From: Bacteroidia bacterium
GTDB lineage: Bacteria > Bacteroidota > Bacteroidia > Flavobacteriales > Flavobacteriaceae
NCBI GenBank assembly: GCA_030425285.1
Contig: JAUIAY010000001.1
Span: 62,001-126,000 of the forward strand
Length of the DNA: 64,000 bases
Reading direction: 5' to 3'
This document shows positions 44,045-52,525 of the stretch, piece after piece; within the stretch, counting starts at the first letter, position 1, and each line of letters begins with the position of its first letter. The notes beneath the pieces were generated by a model. It was not told the origin of the DNA, did no database searches, and saw only the letters and a program-made list of their open reading frames with translations. The position numbers were made by a program, and so were the translations under genes.

Positions 44045-45571
44045 ATGAGACTAACCACCATTGCTTTAATCGTTACGGGACTTGTAACAACGACTACATT
44101 TTCACAACACAACGTGTCTGCCAAACTAATAGATTCCACCACCCAAAAACCCATTCCCTTTGCAACCATTGCCATTGACGACCGAACAGGTGTCATCACC
44201 AACGACAATGGTGATTTTAATATTACCATTGACAAAAAAATCACAGAATCCGATTCGCTGTTCATCAACTGTTTGGGTTATGAAGAAAAACGTATTGCCA
44301 TCAATACCTTTACCGATAGCATCATTCAGTTGCAAACCAAGGCCATTGACTTAAGCGAAGTCTTTCTGACCAATAAAAACTACACCATCGATGAGATTTT
44401 GGAACGCGTCAAGGAAGGGCTAGAAACCAACTACGATTTTGGCTATACTAAACGTAAGCTATTCTACCGTGAATCCTATTACACCGAAATGCTTAAAACA
44501 GATGTCAACATAAAAAAATCCACCATCCCGGAATTCAACCAGGCCTTTATGGATAGTGTTCTGTCTGCCATTCCCAGAAACACCGACAGTCACACCGAAA
44601 TACTGGGCGAATTATATGGCAAAATCGAAAGCGGACAACCACAAAAAATGGATATCCTAAAAGCCTCCCGTTTATACGACAAGAAAAACGAAGTAACCTT
44701 TGAAAATTATGAGGAGCGTTTTAACCAAATCATCAAAAAGCATGTAAAACGCGATTCCTATTTCAAAATCAAATCGGGTTGGTTTGGCACGAAAGAGGAG
44801 ATAGATTCCACGTTTTTTGAAGAGGAAAAAGTGGATGAAGAAACTGCTGAATTCATAGCTCAAAAACAAGAGCAGGAAGCAAAACGTAAGGAAAACTTCC
44901 TAAAATGGCGCAAACACACTATTCACAATTTTGAAAACGACGGCTTCATGGCCGAAGATACCGACCTCAACTTTCTGGAAAAGTCCAGAAAATATGACTT
45001 CGAACTCCATGATTTCGCCTACCTCAACAACGAGTTTGTATACACCATCAGTTTCAAGCCAAAGCGCGGAGCCGATTTCGAAGGCACCATGTACGTGAAC
45101 ACGCAGGATTTCGCAGTGGTTCGTGTAGACTATAAAAACGTCAAGCCATTACGTAAGTTTGGTTTATTAGGTATTTCCTTAAACGAATATTTAAAGGAAG
45201 GCACCATTATCTACCAAAAAAATGATAACGATAAATACACTTTGAAATATGCGGATGCCTCTTTCGGACAGCGCGTGGGCATTAAAAGACCTATTAAGAT
45301 TATTGAAAAGAACAAACACGTTAAAGGCCGACGTAAACAAAACGAAGTGGCCGGCGATATCCACTTTATCGTCAAGAACATTGACAAACGCGAACTCATT
45401 GTTTTTGAATCGGACCCGATTACTGATGCCGATTTCAATGCCTTTACCGAAGTACCCGATGTCACGCCAACCTACCTACCTAAATACGATCCTGAATTCT
45501 GGAAAGGCTATAACATCATTGAGCCCAATCAAGCTATCAAAGACTTTAAAATCATGGATAGCGCCAATTAA
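44045..45571 (+). CDS. Exported carboxypeptidase-regulatory-like domain protein
   Basis: Secreted or outer-membrane-associated protein of 508 residues. A signal peptide at about 1-20 ends TTFSQ. A CarboxypepD_reg-like beta-sandwich (about 21-105) contains IPFATIAIDDRTGVITNDNG and CLGYEEKRI. The rest (about 110-508) is a mixed domain with a charged linker near 265-300 and a DUF5686-like pattern (FELHDFAYLNNEFVY, TMYVNTQDFAVVRVDY). The role is unknown; such proteins are frequent in polysaccharide and envelope loci of Bacteroidota. Confidence 0.83.
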   Translation: MRLTTIALIVTGLVTTTTFSQHNVSAKLIDSTTQKPIPFATIAIDDRTGVITNDNGDFNITIDKKITESDSLFINCLGYEEKRIAINTFTDSIIQLQTKAIDLSEVFLTNKNYTIDEILERVKEGLETNYDFGYTKRKLFYRESYYTEMLKTDVNIKKSTIPEFNQAFMDSVLSAIPRNTDSHTEILGELYGKIESGQPQKMDILKASRLYDKKNEVTFENYEERFNQIIKKHVKRDSYFKIKSGWFGTKEEIDSTFFEEEKVDEETAEFIAQKQEQEAKRKENFLKWRKHTIHNFENDGFMAEDTDLNFLEKSRKYDFELHDFAYLNNEFVYTISFKPKRGADFEGTMYVNTQDFAVVRVDYKNVKPLRKFGLLGISLNEYLKEGTIIYQKNDNDKYTLKYADASFGQRVGIKRPIKIIEKNKHVKGRRKQNEVAGDIHFIVKNIDKRELIVFESDPITDADFNAFTEVPDVTPTYLPKYDPEFWKGYNIIEPNQAIKDFKIMDSAN

Positions 45572-45646
45572 GTCTTAAAATTATTATAAATTAAGCCAGA
45601 ATCCATAAGGTTTTAGAAATTGCACGACTAAAACCAAAAACGGAAT

Positions 45647-46111
45647 ATGAGCAACAGCATCAATCAAACCCAAGAAAAAGAACCCAATATATTCAAATGG
45701 GCATTGAAGTTCGCAGCATCGGCTGGTATCGCAGGCATTATTTGCTGCGTAGCGCCAGCAGTGCTATTTATGTTTGGCCTTATGGGTGGCATATACGCCA
45801 TTTCCTTTGCCGATTTCTTTTACGCTGAAGACGGTTCGGTTGGCTTGGGCTCTTGGATACTTCGTGGCGCTGCGGTACTCATTGGTATTTATGGTATTTA
45901 CCTCTATCGCAAAAAGCAAAACCAATGTTCTATTGACCCGAAACGCAAGCGTAAAAATATCATTTTGGTAACCATCATTACAGCTGTGTTGGGTGTGGGT
46001 ATTTTCCTGACCTTGGAAAAATGGTCCTCTTGGTACTTCGATAAGCACATTGTACCGGCTCAACAGGAAGAATATCGCCAAATGGAACTACAAAATCAGT
46101 CTGGCGAATAG
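45647..46111 (+). CDS. MerT-like small membrane protein with vicinal cysteines
   Basis: Membrane protein of 154 residues with three helices (about 23-55, 65-85, 100-122). The first helix contains the pair Cys38-Cys39 followed by VAP (GIICCVAPAVLFMFGLMGG). After the second helix come YRKKQNQCSI and then the third helix. This order, CC-x-x-P in helix 1 and Cys in the loop before helix 3, is that of the mercuric transporter MerT. The similarity is by pattern only. The gene lies downstream of the arsenosugar group, so a metal or metalloid substrate is possible. Confidence 0.6.
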   Translation: MSNSINQTQEKEPNIFKWALKFAASAGIAGIICCVAPAVLFMFGLMGGIYAISFADFFYAEDGSVGLGSWILRGAAVLIGIYGIYLYRKKQNQCSIDPKRKRKNIILVTIITAVLGVGIFLTLEKWSSWYFDKHIVPAQQEEYRQMELQNQSGE

Positions 46112-46157
46112 CACGAACGCCTAAACAATCGTATTTTTGCATCAGCAAAAAATTACC

Positions 46158-46850
46158 ATGCCCAGTATTTCTGTCATCATTCCGGCATTCAATGAAGCCG
46201 ATGCCATCACACAGGTCATTCAGGATATTCCTGATACTGTCCATGAGGTAATTGTAGTCAGCAACGGCTCTACCGATAATACAGAAATCAACGCCAGACA
46301 ATCAGGTGCAACGGTTTTAACAGAACCACAAAAAGGCTATGGTTACGCCTGTTTAAAAGGTATGGATTATCTAGCCAAGCAATCTGCCAAACCAGACATT
46401 GTGGTGTTTTTGGATGGCGATTACTCCGATTATCCCCAAGAACTCACCAAACTCATTCAGCCCATCACCGAAAACAATCGCGATTTTGTAATAGGTGCGC
46501 GCAACAAACGACTACGAGAAAAGGGTTCCATGACAGGTCCGCAGATTTTTGGAAATTGGTTAGCAACAACCCTCATGCGTATTTTGTTTGGAGCAACCTA
46601 CACCGACTTGGGTCCTTTCCGAGCCATTAAGTACGATAAGCTATTGGCTTTAAAAATGGAAGACAAAACCTATGGTTGGACGGTAGAAATGCAACTAAAA
46701 GCCCTCAAACACAAGCTAACCTACACCGAAATTCCGGTGCGCTACCGCAACCGCATTGGCGTGTCTAAAGTATCAGGAACGGTGAAAGGGGCAGTTATGG
46801 CAGGCATTAAAATATTGGGATGGATTTTTAAATACGGATTCACAAAATGA
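46158..46850 (+). CDS. GT2 glycosyltransferase, dolichyl-phosphate-mannose-synthase-like
   Basis: Soluble GT2 enzyme of 230 residues. The ATG at 46158 gives MPSISVIIPAFNEAD; an in-frame TTG exists at 46137. VSNGSTDNT and FLDGDYSDYP carry the nucleotide-binding and DxD metal sites. GPFRAI and YGWTVEMQLKAL are as in DPM1/DPG synthase-like enzymes that load lipid phosphate carriers. It overlaps the next glycosyltransferase by 4 bp, so they act together, probably building a lipid-linked or membrane glycoconjugate. Confidence 0.9.
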   Translation: MPSISVIIPAFNEADAITQVIQDIPDTVHEVIVVSNGSTDNTEINARQSGATVLTEPQKGYGYACLKGMDYLAKQSAKPDIVVFLDGDYSDYPQELTKLIQPITENNRDFVIGARNKRLREKGSMTGPQIFGNWLATTLMRILFGATYTDLGPFRAIKYDKLLALKMEDKTYGWTVEMQLKALKHKLTYTEIPVRYRNRIGVSKVSGTVKGAVMAGIKILGWIFKYGFTK

Positions 46851-48349
46851 TTTGGGAAGGCATCATCATAAGCATGTACACCTTGGCCATTTTGGTCATT
46901 TTTGCCTATGCCTTGGCGCAGCTAAACCTGCTCACCAATTATTTACGAGCCTCCAAAAAAACAGACCAAGCACCACAATTCGATTTAGCCAATCCCAACG
47001 AAGTACCATTAGTCACCATCCAATTACCGGTGTATAACGAACTCTATGTCATGGAGCGTTTGCTCAACAACATCGCTCAAATAGCGTATCCCAAAGACAA
47101 ACTGGAAATACAGGTGCTGGACGATTCCACCGACGAGTCCTTGGAAACCACCAGACAATTGGTTAAACAATTACAGGCAACAGGTCTGGACATCCAACAT
47201 ATCACACGTACCAACCGCAACGGATTCAAAGCTGGAGCACTCAAGGAAGGACTGAAAACCGCTAAAGGTGAATTCATCGCCATTTTTGATGCCGACTTCC
47301 TACCCAAACCCAACTGGCTACAACAGACCATTCCCTATTTTAAGGACAGTCACATTGGCGTGGTACAAACCCGTTGGGGACATCTCAATCGCGATTACTC
47401 CCTACTCACCAAAGTACAGGCCTTTGCATTAGATGCCCATTTCACCTTGGAACAAACCGGCCGAAACAGCCAAGGACACTTTATAAATTTTAACGGTACC
47501 GCAGGCGTCTGGCGAAAGACCTGCATTCTGGATGCCGGCAATTGGCAAGCCGACACCCTCACCGAAGATCTGGACTTAAGCTACCGCGCCCAATTAAAGA
47601 ACTGGAAGTTCAAATACTTGGAACATGTCGAAACACCTGCCGAACTTCCCGTCGCCATTAGTGCAGCAAAATCGCAACAGTTTCGTTGGAACAAAGGTGG
47701 TGCCGAAAACTTCCAAAAAATGCTGCTTCGGGTATTAAAAAACAAACAGCTTTCAGCCAAAACCAAAGCACATGGTCTGCTCCATTTACTTAACAGCACC
47801 CTGTTTTTAAATGTGCTCCTTGTGGCCATATTGAGCATCCCCATGCTATACATCAAAAACCAGCACCCAAGCCTCAAACCCTATTTCAGTGTTATGAGCA
47901 TTTTTGTGCTAAGCACCATGATATTCTTTGCCTGCTATTGGGTGGTTTACCGGCGTATCTATGGCAACACCCTCAAGGATTTTATAAAATACATCGGGAT
48001 GTTTTTCACCTTTTTCTCGGTGGCTATGGGCTTTTCCTTGCACAATACGGTAGCGGTTTTGGAAGGCCATTTGGGCAAACGAAGCGAGTTTATACGCACG
48101 CCAAAATTCAATATCAATACGGTGCAGGATTCTTATAAAGACAACAAATACCTCAAAAGCACTTTCTCATTTCGGGTTGTTTTAGAAGGTCTACTCATGG
48201 GCTATTTTGCCTTTGGCATGTACTCGGCGTTTGTGGTAGGCACTGGCGATTTTGGACTCTTCCCCTTTCACCTGATGCTGTTTTTAGGCTTTGGCTATGT
48301 GTTTTTTAAATCTGTTTTACAAGGGTTTGATAATCATTATGTACCTTAA
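46847..48349 (+). CDS. Membrane GT2 glycosyltransferase, cellulose-synthase-like (CESA/CSLA type)
   Basis: Processive-type GT2 of 500 residues. An N-terminal helix (about 3-27) precedes the catalytic domain with VTIQLPVYNE, VLDDSTDES, IFDADFLP (DxD) and TLTEDLDLSYRA (TED). The QxxRW motif is present as QQFRW (about 280-284). Four C-terminal helices follow. The order D, DxD, TED, QxxRW is complete, so it should be active. Closest in style to glucomannan/CslA-like or N-acyl-glucosaminyl transferases of Bacteroidota. Coupled to the DPM-like enzyme and, after 16 bp, a polytopic partner. Confidence 0.92.
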   Translation: MIWEGIIISMYTLAILVIFAYALAQLNLLTNYLRASKKTDQAPQFDLANPNEVPLVTIQLPVYNELYVMERLLNNIAQIAYPKDKLEIQVLDDSTDESLETTRQLVKQLQATGLDIQHITRTNRNGFKAGALKEGLKTAKGEFIAIFDADFLPKPNWLQQTIPYFKDSHIGVVQTRWGHLNRDYSLLTKVQAFALDAHFTLEQTGRNSQGHFINFNGTAGVWRKTCILDAGNWQADTLTEDLDLSYRAQLKNWKFKYLEHVETPAELPVAISAAKSQQFRWNKGGAENFQKMLLRVLKNKQLSAKTKAHGLLHLLNSTLFLNVLLVAILSIPMLYIKNQHPSLKPYFSVMSIFVLSTMIFFACYWVVYRRIYGNTLKDFIKYIGMFFTFFSVAMGFSLHNTVAVLEGHLGKRSEFIRTPKFNINTVQDSYKDNKYLKSTFSFRVVLEGLLMGYFAFGMYSAFVVGTGDFGLFPFHLMLFLGFGYVFFKSVLQGFDNHYVP

Positions 48350-48365
48350 AAGCTATATTTGATCC

Positions 48366-49835
48366 ATGTACAACAATGATGGTATTAAACAAAACACCTG
48401 GCTTGGGGTTTATATCATAGCATCCATAGTCCTGTATGACCTGTTTGCCTATACCTTGGAGCGTACCCAAAGCTTTAAATTAGTCCTGCTGTACGCTGGG
48501 TTGTTTTGGTCCTTTTATAAGCTGGTAACACTATTAAAACACCATCCCAAATGGCTCACAGCTTTGGCATTTGGCTTTCGGGCACTGTTTATTTTGGCAA
48601 TTCCCAACCTTTCACAAGATTTTTACCGCTTTATCTGGGATGGTCGTATGCTATTGGAGGGTTTTAATCCCTACCTCTACATACCACAAAGCCTGTTGGA
48701 CCAAGGGTTACTGCCAGTAGCACAAACCCAAGAACTCATTACTGGTATGGGCAGTTTAAGTGCTGGGCATTTTACCAACTACCCGCCTTTAAACCAACTA
48801 TGCTTTGTTGTTGCAGGCCTGTTGGCAGGTAAAAGTATTATCGGTTCAGCCATCGTGTTACGCATCATCATCATTTTGGCAGATTTGGGCACGTTGGTTT
48901 ATGGTAACAAGTTGCTAAAAGCATGCAAGCTACCCACACATCATATCTATTGGTATTTACTCAATCCGTTTATCATCATAGAACTCACAGGCAATTTACA
49001 TTTTGAAGGTGTCATGGCCTTTTTTCTGGTATGGAGTCTCTATCTACTACACAAAAACCAATGGCGATGGGCAGCAGTGCTATTCGCTTGTTCGGTATCG
49101 GTAAAATTAATCCCTTTGTTGTTCCTGCCTTTATTGTATAATTGGTTTATGCCCTCAAAACCTCTCGACTCCGCTCGAGGTGACAACACAAACAAAAACA
49201 CCCTTTTGCTGTCAGGTCGAGCATTATTGAGTTCAAAATATATTTTGAACGAAGATACTTTGCATAGTAAATCGAGACCTAATGGTTTTCTTAAACTAGT
49301 CATTTTTTATATAATAGTTTTTGCAGTAACACTAGTATCATTCCTACCATTCTACAACCCACAATTCCTAACCAACTACACCGAGACCGTTGCCTTATGG
49401 TTTCAAAACTTCGAGTTTAATGCCAGTGTGTATTACCTCCTCCGTGAAATAGGCTATTGGGTATCGGGTTACAACCAAATCGCCCTCATTGGAAAGATTC
49501 TAGCCATAGCGGTTTTTGGTTGGGTGCTTTACCTAACTTTCGCTAGAAAAAACAACAGCATGCCACAACTTATTACAAGTATGCTTTGGGCATTGGCAGG
49601 CTATCTGGCTTTGGCAACCACTGTGCATCCTTGGTATCTCACAACGCTACTCATGTTGTCAGTTTTCACTCAATACAAATTCCCATTGGTTTGGAGCTTG
49701 ATGATTATGTTAAGCTACCTCGCTTATAGCCAAAACGACTACCAAGAAAACCTCTGGATTATCGTATTTGAATATGTGGTGGTTTTTATAGTATTTTTGT
49801 GGAACTTAAAAACAACAAAGGCACTTGACAATTAA
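48366..49835 (+). CDS. Polytopic GT-C-like mannosyltransferase
   Basis: Membrane protein of 489 residues with about twelve helices. The luminal loop after the first helices has FYRFIWDGRMLLEGFNPYLY (about 79-98), the acidic GT-C catalytic loop. NYPPLNQ and HPWY further on are typical of the PIG-M/mannosyltransferase-like family using lipid-phosphate sugars. The donor may be made by the DPM-like enzyme two genes upstream. Residues about 265-305 are a hydrophilic insert translated from palindromic repeat DNA (49161-49279) and look unlike the rest of the protein. Confidence 0.85.
   Translation: MYNNDGIKQNTWLGVYIIASIVLYDLFAYTLERTQSFKLVLLYAGLFWSFYKLVTLLKHHPKWLTALAFGFRALFILAIPNLSQDFYRFIWDGRMLLEGFNPYLYIPQSLLDQGLLPVAQTQELITGMGSLSAGHFTNYPPLNQLCFVVAGLLAGKSIIGSAIVLRIIIILADLGTLVYGNKLLKACKLPTHHIYWYLLNPFIIIELTGNLHFEGVMAFFLVWSLYLLHKNQWRWAAVLFACSVSVKLIPLLFLPLLYNWFMPSKPLDSARGDNTNKNTLLLSGRALLSSKYILNEDTLHSKSRPNGFLKLVIFYIIVFAVTLVSFLPFYNPQFLTNYTETVALWFQNFEFNASVYYLLREIGYWVSGYNQIALIGKILAIAVFGWVLYLTFARKNNSMPQLITSMLWALAGYLALATTVHPWYLTTLLMLSVFTQYKFPLVWSLMIMLSYLAYSQNDYQENLWIIVFEYVVVFIVFLWNLKTTKALDN
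49161..49279. repeat. Palindromic repeat cluster (family B, copy 1) inside a coding region
   Basis: CCTCTCGACTCCGCTCGAGG at 49161-49180, followed by TGAC, differs by one base in 24 from the inverted copy at 62413-62436. A related pair, GGTCGA (49215-49220) and TCGAGACC (49272-49279), flanks a perfect 20-bp palindrome at 49231-49250 (GTTCAAAATA and its complement). The whole stretch stays in frame. Confidence 0.75.
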
Positions 49836-50649
49836 TTTTCCAAAGCTCTTTAGAAGATTCCTGCGCATCATTGCCACCTTGGTGTTGTTGTATATCCTGT
49901 CTTTGGTATTTATGTACTTTAAACAGGAACGCTTCTTTTTTAATCCGAAGCATTTGGACAAAAACTATGTCTACACCTTTGAACAAGACTTTGAAGAACT
50001 GGACATTCCCGTGGCTGAAGGCGTTAAGCTAAACGCCTTATTGTTTAAAACAGAGCAACCTTCCAAAGGTGTCATTTTATACTACCACGGTAACGCAGGA
50101 GCCATACACGAATGGGGTATGCATGCGCCACTATACTTGGAAAACGGCTATGATATTCTGTTTTTTGATTACCGCAACTATGGAAAAAGTGATGGTGAGT
50201 ATTGCAACAACGAAGACCTATTAAATGACTCCGAAGAGGTCTATGAGTTTGTAAAACAACGTTACAACGAAGACCAGATTATCATATTGGGCTATTCGTT
50301 AGGCTCTGGATTGGCTACCTATGTAGCTTCCAGAAACAAACCCAAGATGCTCATTCTAAATGCGCCTTATTACTCTTGGAAAACACTCATTACAGAAGAA
50401 ATTGCACCGCCAATTCCCAAGTTTTTAATCAAGTATGATATTCCAACTTATGAATTTATTAAGTCGGTTTCATGCCCTATAAACATTTACTATGGCACTC
50501 GTGACTTTTTAATCCATCCAGATAGCAACGCTAAAAAGTTGCAACAAATTCAGCCTGACAACATCAGTTTGCATCCCATTCGTGATGGCGGACACAACGG
50601 TTTGCATATCACCAAACAATACTACGACGAGCTAAAGAAAATCCTGTAG
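49825..50649 (+). CDS. Membrane-anchored alpha/beta hydrolase (ABHD13/BEM46-like)
   Basis: Serine hydrolase of 274 residues anchored by an N-terminal helix (about 13-31). YYHGNAGAIHEW (about 88-99) is the oxyanion loop typical of BEM46-like proteins. GYSLGSG (about 155-161) is the nucleophile elbow, YGTRDFLIHP holds the acid and GGHNGLH the His. No ATG precedes the anchor helix, so a TTG at 49825 overlapping the previous stop is the likely start. The next ATG (residue 30) would remove the anchor. The substrate is unknown. Confidence 0.86.
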   Translation: MTINFPKLFRRFLRIIATLVLLYILSLVFMYFKQERFFFNPKHLDKNYVYTFEQDFEELDIPVAEGVKLNALLFKTEQPSKGVILYYHGNAGAIHEWGMHAPLYLENGYDILFFDYRNYGKSDGEYCNNEDLLNDSEEVYEFVKQRYNEDQIIILGYSLGSGLATYVASRNKPKMLILNAPYYSWKTLITEEIAPPIPKFLIKYDIPTYEFIKSVSCPINIYYGTRDFLIHPDSNAKKLQQIQPDNISLHPIRDGGHNGLHITKQYYDELKKIL

Positions 50650-50653
50650 ATAT

Positions 50654-50678
50654 TGTCATTCCTGCGAAGGCAGGAATC
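50654..50678. repeat. Short palindromic repeat, family A (copy 2)
   Basis: TGTC plus the stem ATTCCTGC/GCAGGAAT (50658-50665 with 50670-50677) and the loop GAAG. It begins 5 bp after the hydrolase stop, in the convergent gap before the RMD1 gene, where it could also act as a transcript-end hairpin. Confidence 0.8.
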
Positions 50679-50736
50679 TATTGACTATTCAAACAGAACA
50701 TTTCGAGAGCCTCAATGTCCGTTCAAAATTATAGTT

Positions 50737-51516
50737 TTAAAAAAACAATTTAGCAATAAATAGATCCACAACTTCAACTAAAATAAGGATGATAATAATC
50801 CACTCCTGTTTACTGCTTTCCTTGTGGTCCATAATATCCTTAAATAGTTCCAGGTTCTCTTTGATAATATCTATTCTATCATGGATAACATGGTAACGAT
50901 CTTTAAGGTCGAAGGTTTGTTTAAGGTCCAGATTCAGTTTGTTCAACTGTTCATCTTCCCATGTAATATCAGGTGAATCAAAAATATAGAGGTTCTCGGA
51001 AATCTTGTTCTTGATGTTCAGTATTTTTCCTATAAATCGCTTGAGTTTATTTCCTGAAATATCGAGCTTACCCTTCTTCTCTAAAAACAAGGTATGCTCA
51101 TTGGTTTCAATCAATAGATTTTCGGTAATCTCGGAATAGTTGTTCAATGCCACCGACTGTGAGGCATTTAGCATCACCAGTCGTACCATCTCTGAACTCA
51201 ATGTAGGTAGAATCACCTTTTCAAAAGTAACTGTCAGATTGTTTGGAACAATCTCAACCTGTATATCCTCTACATGCTTTTCTGAAATGGGATTACGTGT
51301 AAAAGGCATAATATCCTGCAATACCAAATCAATATCTTGAGACGACATATTAAAAAAACTGACCATCCCATAATGAAAGATATACAGAAACTGATCGTCT
51401 GACTTTCTAAAAAACAACTCATCACTATCTTGAAAGAGCAGCTGCCATGGCAACTGCTCTTTACATTGTTTAATATTGATGGTGTCTGCTACTTGATAAG
51501 CAACAACCTGATACAT
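50737..51516 (-). CDS. RMD1/YagE (DUF155) family protein
   Basis: Protein of 259 residues with the DUF155 pattern. It has FLYIFHYGMVSFFNMS (about 46-61), a central EKVILP segment and a helical part with ALNNYSEITENLL (about 127-139). Long helices and one C-terminal membrane helix (about 240-257) follow. Eukaryotic relatives (Rmd1/RMND1) are mitochondrial inner-membrane proteins needed for translation or division; bacterial roles are unknown. It is the last gene of the minus-strand series that starts with arginine decarboxylase. Confidence 0.85.
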   Translation of the reverse strand: MYQVVAYQVADTINIKQCKEQLPWQLLFQDSDELFFRKSDDQFLYIFHYGMVSFFNMSSQDIDLVLQDIMPFTRNPISEKHVEDIQVEIVPNNLTVTFEKVILPTLSSEMVRLVMLNASQSVALNNYSEITENLLIETNEHTLFLEKKGKLDISGNKLKRFIGKILNIKNKISENLYIFDSPDITWEDEQLNKLNLDLKQTFDLKDRYHVIHDRIDIIKENLELFKDIMDHKESSKQEWIIIILILVEVVDLFIAKLFF

Positions 51517-51520
51517 AATG

Positions 51521-51934
51521 TTATGATTTGAATGTTTCGTTTGGCTTTTTAAAGCTTTTAAATTCGAGCATGTACCCGTTAGGGTCTTTAATAAAAAAGG
51601 AGGAATGTTGACCCATTTTACCTTCTAAAAAGGTTGCTTTTGTAGCCAACTGCAAACCAGCATCCTTAAGATTACTGTATATTTTCTTCCAAGCAATACT
51701 GTCAACAATAACGCCAAAATGAAAAGATGGCAAAATATGCCCTTCAAACACATAGTTTGGGTTATTAAAGTCAAACTTTCCGGCTTTTGTAAATGTTATT
51801 TGGTGACCAAATAGATTGACATCAACCCAGCTTTGTGTGTGTCTTCCCAGCGATGCTCCAATGCTGTTAACATAAAAGTTCTTGGTGTCCTTAATGCTTA
51901 AGCATGGTAGGGACATGTGAAATGATGTTTCCAT
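51521..51934 (-). CDS. VOC/glyoxalase-fold protein
   Basis: Vicinal-oxygen-chelate protein of 137 residues made of two beta-alpha-beta-beta-beta modules. FHMSLPCLSIKDTKNFYV starts the first module, and FFIKDPNGYMLEFKSFK carries the C-terminal metal-ligand Glu. A His near the N terminus and one in FHFGVIV are other candidate ligands. Function is not predictable from sequence; it may be a lyase or dioxygenase. It lies 4 bp after the RMD1 start on the same strand. Confidence 0.87.
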   Translation of the reverse strand: METSFHMSLPCLSIKDTKNFYVNSIGASLGRHTQSWVDVNLFGHQITFTKAGKFDFNNPNYVFEGHILPSFHFGVIVDSIAWKKIYSNLKDAGLQLATKATFLEGKMGQHSSFFIKDPNGYMLEFKSFKKPNETFKS

Positions 51935-51944
51935 AATGAACGAA

Positions 51945-52175
51945 TTAGATAGGTTTTAAACTCTCAACTCTATAAATAACCAAGTCTTCGTCATCATCTT
52001 CGTATACTTCCACAAAGGTGATACGAAACTCCTGGCCCTTTAAACTTTTATCATTCTTAAGGTCGAATTGCTTTAAGACACGAGGGTGTACCTCTTCAAA
52101 AACCAACTCATCTCCATTATCAAACCAAAACGTATAATAACCGTTTTTGTAAGATTTAAAAACAGCTGTTCTCAT
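51945..52175 (-). CDS. Small conserved-looking protein of unknown function
   Basis: A 76-residue soluble protein, rich in Asp and Glu with alternating strands (FKSYKNGYYTFWFDNGDELVF and FRITFVEVYEDDDEDLVIYRV segments). No membrane helix or motif is seen. It begins with ATG 12 bp after the next small acidic gene and precedes the VOC gene by 10 bp, so it belongs to the polyamine-gene transcript. It looks like a compact beta-barrel. I do not recognise a family. Confidence 0.65.
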   Translation of the reverse strand: MRTAVFKSYKNGYYTFWFDNGDELVFEEVHPRVLKQFDLKNDKSLKGQEFRITFVEVYEDDDEDLVIYRVESLKPI

Positions 52176-52187
52176 GACTCAAGTAGG

Positions 52188-52523
52188 TTAATCTTCGTCT
52201 TCCTCGTCATTTGAAACCTCATCCTCAACATCCAGTTCTGGATCTTGAACAGCTTCTGGATCATCATCGTCAAAGTCTTCATAATCATCCTCATCATAAT
52301 TCTCCATGGTTACTGCCAACTTGGTACTGACTTTCACCAAATACTTGGTGTCGCTGGTTGTTACTTCAACGGCGTCAACTATTTCATTGTTGGCATTTCG
52401 GAATGAAATAATTTGTTCATCATCGTAGCCATCTGGATACTTTTCAACCAGAAGAGCTAGGATTTCAGGTGTTAGTTTTTTAAAATCAACGATGACACGT
52501 TTTAGATTGTCTCTTTTGTTCAT
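52188..52523 (-). CDS. Acidic small protein of unknown function
   Basis: A 111-residue protein. The N-terminal 70 residues look folded (VIVDFKKLTPEILALLVEKY then strands). The last 40 are almost all Asp and Glu with a few hydrophobics, a disordered acidic tail. It lies 2 bp after the deoxyhypusine-synthase-like gene, so it is likely co-translated. The acidic tail could bind polyamines or a basic partner such as ribosomal proteins; this is speculation. Confidence 0.68.
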   Translation of the reverse strand: MNKRDNLKRVIVDFKKLTPEILALLVEKYPDGYDDEQIISFRNANNEIVDAVEVTTSDTKYLVKVSTKLAVTMENYDEDDYEDFDDDDPEAVQDPELDVEDEVSNDEEDED

Positions 52524-52525
52524 AA

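Noticed and set aside
48366-49835. Frameshift or pseudogene in the GT-C-like gene because of the odd hydrophilic stretch
   Set aside because: The frame stays open through the repeat-derived insert, and the helices and conserved loops continue normally after it.
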